64,000 nt of DNA, taken from JAGQIB01 sp041393395. GTDB taxonomy: Bacteria; ARS69. Shown here one piece after another: positions 59,784-64,000 of the stretch (position 1 is its first letter; every line of letters starts with the position of its first letter). Position numbers and translations under genes: made by a program. The notes beneath the pieces are model-generated. The model did not search any database. It had not been told where the DNA came from and saw nothing but the letters and a program-made list of their open reading frames with translations. Location of the stretch: positions 62,001 through 126,000 of the forward strand of contig JAWKKG010000007.1 of NCBI GenBank assembly GCA_041393395.1, given 5' to 3'.

Positions 59784-62567
59784 TTGTTCATCCTTGCAGA
59801 TTCCGGTGTTCGTGCCGTGTTCTCGCGCGCGGCCGCCTGTCTGCTCGCCGTGGGATTGCTGGGCGCGACCGCGCCGCGGGCCCACGCGGTAGCAGACACG
59901 CTGGGCGTCGCCGAGCGGGAGGACCACTCACCGTTCCTGGTTGCGGGGCCGAGCGGTCCCGCGGCCCTCTGGATCGCGACCGCGCCCGACACGGGCTCGG
60001 CCGGGCGATTCGACGAGATCGCGTTCTCGCAGCGCCTTTCGTCGGGCTGGACCGCGCCCGAGATCGTGGCCTCGGGCGGCGACTACTACACGCCCCAGGT
60101 CGCGTTCGCCCCGTCGGACGAGCGGTGGATCTGCTGGGCCGAGCACGACGGCACGGACTCGCAGATCCGGGTCCGCTGGAACGACGCCGTCACCTCGCAG
60201 ACGTTCACGCTCGGTGATCCGGCGCAGCCGGACCTCGCTCCGATGATGTGCATCGCCCGCAACGACAGCGTCGTCGTGGTGTGGCAGGGCTGGCGCGAGG
60301 ACGACTACGAGATCCTGCTCTCCACCGGCAACTCGACCGGCTTCTCGGCGCCCGTCGTCATCTCGGCGTCCGCGCTCAACGATCGGGATCCGCAGATCGT
60401 GTGGGGCGCCGATCGGGCCTGGATCGTGTGGTCGTCGTACGAGAACCAGCCGTACAACCTCTCGTGTCGAACGTTCGACGGGGGAGCGCTGACGCCGGAG
60501 GTCAGCCTCACCGACTCCTACCGCGCGCGGAACCTGCATCCCACGATCGCCTGGGACGACGCCGCCGGCGTGCTCTGGGTCGCCTGGATCAAGGTCAATC
60601 AGGGATGGACGGGTTTCAACCAGCACGAGTTCCCCGCGCTCTACGATCGAGGATCGCCGCGCGTTCTCGCCTACGACGGAACGACCCTGTTCCACCCGGC
60701 CGGGCTCGACGCCGACGAGCGGTACCCGTTGCTGAACATGGAGCAGCTCGGCTATCAGCGTTACGTCTACAGTGGACCGATTCCCGCGTACGATCGATTC
60801 GGCACCGGATTGCAGCTCGCGATCGATGCCGGCCACCGGGTCTGGATCTTCCAGAAGCAGGTCGGTTCCCTCACGGAGGGTTCCGTGCCGAACCGGTACT
60901 TCGGCGCGATCGGCACGAACTTCCGGGGATCGACCTGGGCCGCGCCGAACGAGTTCGCCGAGCTTCGCACGTCGATCGCCTGGGAAGCGCCGCGGGCGGT
61001 GGCGGTCGGCGACACGATGTGGGTCGCGTGGACGGCCGACGACCGCACGCCGGTGCTCGATACGGTGCTGAACTGCTTCGGCCACGACCTGAATCTCGTG
61101 ATCCGGGGCGTGCCGCTCGACAACTCGTCGTCGCCCGCGCCGACGCTCGTTCCGATCGGCTCGCCGGGAACGCCGCCGACTCTTTCGCCCACACCGCGCG
61201 AGGACTTCACGGTGCAGGACGGAGATCGCACCCTGCATCTGCTCTGGGGCGACAATCACCGACACAGTCACGATCTCTCCTGGGACGGCACCTCCGATCC
61301 GCCGTACCAGGACAACGTGATGTACGCCCAGGACTGGCTGAAGTACGACTTCCTCGCGCCCTCCGATCACGCCGAGAAGTTCGGCAAGGCCGAGTGGGCG
61401 TGGGTCGTGAAGTGGGCGACGATCCTGGACGTGCCCGATCACTTCCGGCTTTTCCCCGCGTACGAGCGTTCGATGCGGGGCGGGGCGGGCGGCGATCAGA
61501 ATTGCCTGTACCGGAGCGTCGACGAGTTCGAGGAGTCGACGGCGGCGTACCCGGCGATCTCGAGCTGGCACACGATGTACGCGGCCCAGGCCGGTCGCGA
61601 CGTGATCGCGGTGCCCCACACCATGGCTCAATGCGGCGGCGACGCGACCATCGACTGGTACCACCTCGCGAACGGCAACCCCTCGGTGCTGCCGGCGCCT
61701 CTGCGTCTGATGGAGGTGTACCAGGCGGCGCGGGAGAGTTTCGAGTATCCCGGTTGTCCGCGGCAGTTCACGGGCTGCGTGACCGCGCCCGACACGGGCT
61801 GGGTGTCCGTGCCGCTCGCTCTCGGAATGCGCGTGGGCCTGCTCGCGGCGAGTGATCACGACATCAAGGCCGCGTACGTCGGCGTGCTCGCGGAGGATCG
61901 CTCCCGCGACGCGATCTTCGAGGGCCTGTACGCGCGACGCACGTCGGGCACGACGCGCACGAAGCGCGCGGGCCTGGAGTTCCGGGTGGCGGGCGCGTTG
62001 CAGGGAAGCGAGACGCTCTCGGCGACACCGCCCACGATCTTCGTTTCCATGCACGCCGACGAACCCGTTTCCGTGATCGAGATCAACAAGGACGGCAACC
62101 CGAGCTGGTTCTCGGTGGCGTGCACGTCGGCCGACACGACGTTCCAGTTCGTCGATCCCGATCCGGTCGTGCCCGGCACGTCGAGCTTCTACTACTTGCG
62201 GGTGCGCGATGCGACGGACCGGATGTTCTGGGCGAGCCCGGTCTGGGTCGACTTCGTGCAGCCCACCGACACGCCGACCGTGACCGCCGCCGCGCCGGCC
62301 GACTGGACGCTCTCCGTTTCCCCGAACCCGGCCCGGGGCGCGACCTCGATCCGACTCGTGGGCCTGCCGGACGCCGCTCCGGCCTCGGTGCGCATCCACG
62401 ACGTCTCCGGGCGCCTCGTCCGGAGCCTCGCCGCCGGGGCGGGGAGCGGCCAGGTGACGTGGGACGGGCGCGACGTCTCCGGCCACGAGACCGCCGCCGG
62501 CGTCTACTGGGTCGTGGCCCAGAGCGGCGGCCAGATCCAGCACAAGCGCCTGGTGCGGCTCCGGTAG
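59784..62567 (+). CDS. Secreted beta-propeller/DUF3604 protein with T9SS-like C-terminal domain
   Basis: Secreted protein of 927 residues if read from TTG 59784; GTG 59817 is an alternative directly before the signal peptide (FSRAAACLLAVGLL, cleaved near RAHA). Order seen: propeller-like repeats (ERWICWAEHDG, DSVVVVWQGW, RAWIVWSSYENQ, GVLWVAWIKVNQG, MWVAWTADD), then from about residue 490 a DUF3604 domain (LLWGDNHRHSHDLSWDG, FLAPSDHAE, VIAVPHTMAQCGGDATIDW, LAASDHDI) related to PHP-type metal hydrolases, and a final T9SS/FlgD-like domain (SPNPARGATSIRL, IHDVSGRLVRSL, GVYWVVAQ). The His/Asp set suggests a metal-dependent phosphoesterase-like enzyme at the cell surface. Substrate unknown. Confidence 0.82.
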   Translation: MFILADSGVRAVFSRAAACLLAVGLLGATAPRAHAVADTLGVAEREDHSPFLVAGPSGPAALWIATAPDTGSAGRFDEIAFSQRLSSGWTAPEIVASGGDYYTPQVAFAPSDERWICWAEHDGTDSQIRVRWNDAVTSQTFTLGDPAQPDLAPMMCIARNDSVVVVWQGWREDDYEILLSTGNSTGFSAPVVISASALNDRDPQIVWGADRAWIVWSSYENQPYNLSCRTFDGGALTPEVSLTDSYRARNLHPTIAWDDAAGVLWVAWIKVNQGWTGFNQHEFPALYDRGSPRVLAYDGTTLFHPAGLDADERYPLLNMEQLGYQRYVYSGPIPAYDRFGTGLQLAIDAGHRVWIFQKQVGSLTEGSVPNRYFGAIGTNFRGSTWAAPNEFAELRTSIAWEAPRAVAVGDTMWVAWTADDRTPVLDTVLNCFGHDLNLVIRGVPLDNSSSPAPTLVPIGSPGTPPTLSPTPREDFTVQDGDRTLHLLWGDNHRHSHDLSWDGTSDPPYQDNVMYAQDWLKYDFLAPSDHAEKFGKAEWAWVVKWATILDVPDHFRLFPAYERSMRGGAGGDQNCLYRSVDEFEESTAAYPAISSWHTMYAAQAGRDVIAVPHTMAQCGGDATIDWYHLANGNPSVLPAPLRLMEVYQAARESFEYPGCPRQFTGCVTAPDTGWVSVPLALGMRVGLLAASDHDIKAAYVGVLAEDRSRDAIFEGLYARRTSGTTRTKRAGLEFRVAGALQGSETLSATPPTIFVSMHADEPVSVIEINKDGNPSWFSVACTSADTTFQFVDPDPVVPGTSSFYYLRVRDATDRMFWASPVWVDFVQPTDTPTVTAAAPADWTLSVSPNPARGATSIRLVGLPDAAPASVRIHDVSGRLVRSLAAGAGSGQVTWDGRDVSGHETAAGVYWVVAQSGGQIQHKRLVRLR

Positions 62568-62597
62568 GTCCCGCACCCCGGCGTCGGCCGGAGGACC
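62567..62597. terminator. Bulged hairpin between convergent genes
   Basis: Outer arms GGTCC (62567-62571) and GGACC (62593-62597) enclose CCGGC-GTCG-GCCGG (62578-62591) in the 33-base gap. No U run. Confidence 0.4.
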
Positions 62598-62600
62598 CGC

Positions 62601-64000
62601 CTAGGACGTGTAGTCGCGCATCGCTCGCGCCATCTCGCGTAGCCGCAGGTCGACCTGGCCGTTGACCGTGCCGCGCGGATACGGACGTTTCCCGTAGCGC
62701 TCCCCGGCCGAGACTCCCGTGAGGATCTCGATGCCCTGGTCGATCGTGTGGACCGGGAAGATGTGGAAGCGGCCGTCGCGGACCGCCTGCACGACCCGCT
62801 CGGCCAGCATCAACTCCGCCACGTTCGACGCGGGGATCAGCACGCCCTGCTGTCCCGTGAGTCCCATCCGTACGCAGACGTCGAAGAATCCCTCGATCTT
62901 CTCGTTCACGCCCCCGATCGGCTGCACGTCGCCCTTCTGATTCACGGATCCGGTGACCGCGAGGTCCTGCCGCAGCGGGAATCCCGAGAGCGCCGAGAGG
63001 ATCGCGTAGATCTCCGTGGACGAGGCGGAGTCGCCGTCCACACCGTGGTACGACTGCTCGAAGCACACGGACGCGGACAGCGTGAGCGGCTTCTCCTGCG
63101 CGTACTTCTGGCGGATGTAGCCGGAGAGGATCTGGATACCCTTGTCGTAGGTACGCCCCGAGAGCTCGGCCTCGCGCTCGATGTTGATGATGCCGGAGTT
63201 GCCCATGGCGACGGAGGCCGTGATCTTGGACGGCAGACCGAACGCGAACTCGCCCGCGTCGAACACCGCGAGGCCGTTCAGCTGGCCGCGCTTCATCCCG
63301 TCGACGTCGATGAAGATCGAGCCTTCCTCGATGAGCTCCTGCATTTTCTCCATCGCGAGCGCGTTGCGATCGTCCTTCGCGTCGAGCGCCTCCTGGACGT
63401 GATCGCTGTCGACCGTTTCCGCGCCCGCGCGCCGCGCGAAGTACGCGGCCTCGCGCACCGCGTCGGCGATCAGGTTGAAACGCGTGGAGATGCGGTTGCG
63501 CCGCCCGGCGAGCCGCACGCCGTACTCCGCGATGCGGGCGACGGCGGTGCGATCGAAGGGCGGGAGCGTCTCCTCCTCCACGAGGCGCTGGACGAAGCGC
63601 CCGTAGTCCACGAGCTGGGTCGCGCCGTTCGGCATCTCGGTATCGAAGTCCGCCCGGACCTTGAAGATCTTGCGGAAGTCATCGTCGTACGCGTGGAGCA
63701 CCGAGTAGGTGTTCACGTCGCCGATGAGGACGACCTTCACGGAGATGCACACCGGCTCGGGCTTCAGCGCCACGGGGCCGAACACGCCCTGGGTCGCGGC
63801 CGGGATCTCCAGGCGCCCGGTGCGGAGCGTGCGCTTGAGCGCGTTCCAGACCGCGGCCGACTCCGAGAAGACGTCGGTGGCGTTGAGGACGAGGTAGCCG
63901 CCGTTCGCGCGGTGGAGGCTGCCCGCGCGGATCTTCGTGTGATCGATCGGCTCCTCGCCGTCCGGATGGACGACCCGATCGATCAGGCCGAACAGCTGCG
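62601..64000 (-). CDS. Lon-like ATP-dependent protease, AAA_32/LonB type (5' end outside window)
   Basis: C-terminal 466 residues of an ATP-dependent protease of the Lon-related AAA_32 (PF13654) group; the frame is open to the end of the window. Visible: the end of the AAA part (HTKIRAGSLHRANGGYLVLN, then VKVVLIGDVNTYSVLHAYDD), a helical lid (RRNRISTRFNLIADAV) and the S16 protease domain with the catalytic serine in GVDGDSASSTE (codon at 63027-63029) and lysine in GGVNEKIEGFF (62898-62900). It degrades damaged or regulatory proteins in the cytoplasm. The N-terminal Walker motifs must lie beyond base 64000. Confidence 0.94.
   Translation of the reverse strand, partial: QLFGLIDRVVHPDGEEPIDHTKIRAGSLHRANGGYLVLNATDVFSESAAVWNALKRTLRTGRLEIPAATQGVFGPVALKPEPVCISVKVVLIGDVNTYSVLHAYDDDFRKIFKVRADFDTEMPNGATQLVDYGRFVQRLVEEETLPPFDRTAVARIAEYGVRLAGRRNRISTRFNLIADAVREAAYFARRAGAETVDSDHVQEALDAKDDRNALAMEKMQELIEEGSIFIDVDGMKRGQLNGLAVFDAGEFAFGLPSKITASVAMGNSGIINIEREAELSGRTYDKGIQILSGYIRQKYAQEKPLTLSASVCFEQSYHGVDGDSASSTEIYAILSALSGFPLRQDLAVTGSVNQKGDVQPIGGVNEKIEGFFDVCVRMGLTGQQGVLIPASNVAELMLAERVVQAVRDGRFHIFPVHTIDQGIEILTGVSAGERYGKRPYPRGTVNGQVDLRLREMARAMRDYTS

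Noticed and set aside
59928..62576. Antisense open frame of 882 codons opposite the DUF3604 gene
   Set aside because: Arg/His/Val-rich shadow of a well-supported gene.
1..64000. CRISPR array, prophage, transposon, tRNA or rRNA
   Set aside because: No regularly spaced repeats, transposase or phage genes or cloverleaf-like gaps were seen; all gaps are under 300 bases.

Overview
The window is a gene-dense, very GC-rich stretch of a Gram-negative bacterial chromosome. It has an outer-membrane TonB-dependent receptor, a PorV/PorQ-type protein and several secreted proteins ending in a T9SS type A/FlgD-like C-terminal domain (PNP...GxxxxxWDGRD...GxYxxR). GTG and TTG starts are frequent, and stop codons usually overlap the next start by 1 or 4 bases. 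This combination fits uncultured members of the FCB group (Candidatus Eisenbacteria, Krumholzibacteriota, Latescibacterota and relatives). The phylum is an inference; there is no rRNA or other marker here. No tRNA, rRNA, insertion sequence, prophage or CRISPR array was seen, and no gene-free stretch exceeds 300 bases.

Bases 1-22438 form a carbohydrate locus that reads as a system for using beta-1,2-glucan. It holds two CUT1 sugar ABC permeases, a discoidin-domain six-hairpin hydrolase broken by one frameshift, a GH1 beta-glucosidase and a GH94 phosphorylase of the NdvB-tail type in a minus-strand operon, a LacI regulator with a large palindromic operator, and a CBM9-like surface protein. These are followed by a TonB-dependent receptor, a 1,088-residue FN3 surface protein and a PorV-like protein with no SusD, then a GH144-type endo-beta-1,2-glucanase and a secreted beta-sandwich protein. 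The likely flow is outside cleavage by GH144, capture and import by the receptor and ABC permeases, then phosphorolysis by GH94 and hydrolysis by GH1.

Bases 22520-36750 carry mostly housekeeping and envelope genes. These are a sulfatase-like lipoprotein behind signal peptidase I, an aldo/keto reductase, a cysteine-synthase-like enzyme, a glycosyltransferase, a TPR protein, a fused 2-oxoacid dehydrogenase E1, a small outer-membrane protein, a small helical-repeat protein, an M29 aminopeptidase and a secreted YetA/PcRGLX-like protein. Bases 36919-39387 hold a three-gene operon of secreted proteins (beta-helix, DNRLRE-like, unknown). Bases 39439-48135 hold a secreted HExxH metalloprotease, an M3 peptidase with EamA and MFS transporters, and a second YetA-like protein.

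Bases 48342-51811 encode an XPB-type helicase and its Helicase_C_3-domain partner. Bases 51875-59649 are eight genes, each overlapping the next: a BMP-type nucleoside ABC importer, a duplicated 6-pyruvoyl-tetrahydropterin-synthase-like protein, YgfZ, an M20 amidohydrolase and a Nudix hydrolase. The window ends with a secreted propeller/DUF3604 protein and the C-terminal part of a Lon-like protease.

Three points stand out. The receptor/FN3-protein/PorV trio may be a glycan-capture module without SusD. Three secreted proteins share a C-terminal tail (V-[ED]-x-x-x-W-[SA]-[KR]-[IV]-[KR]-x-x-[YF]-R) where others carry the T9SS-like domain. Promoters here share a TTGAnn-17/18-TAGnCT-like pattern.
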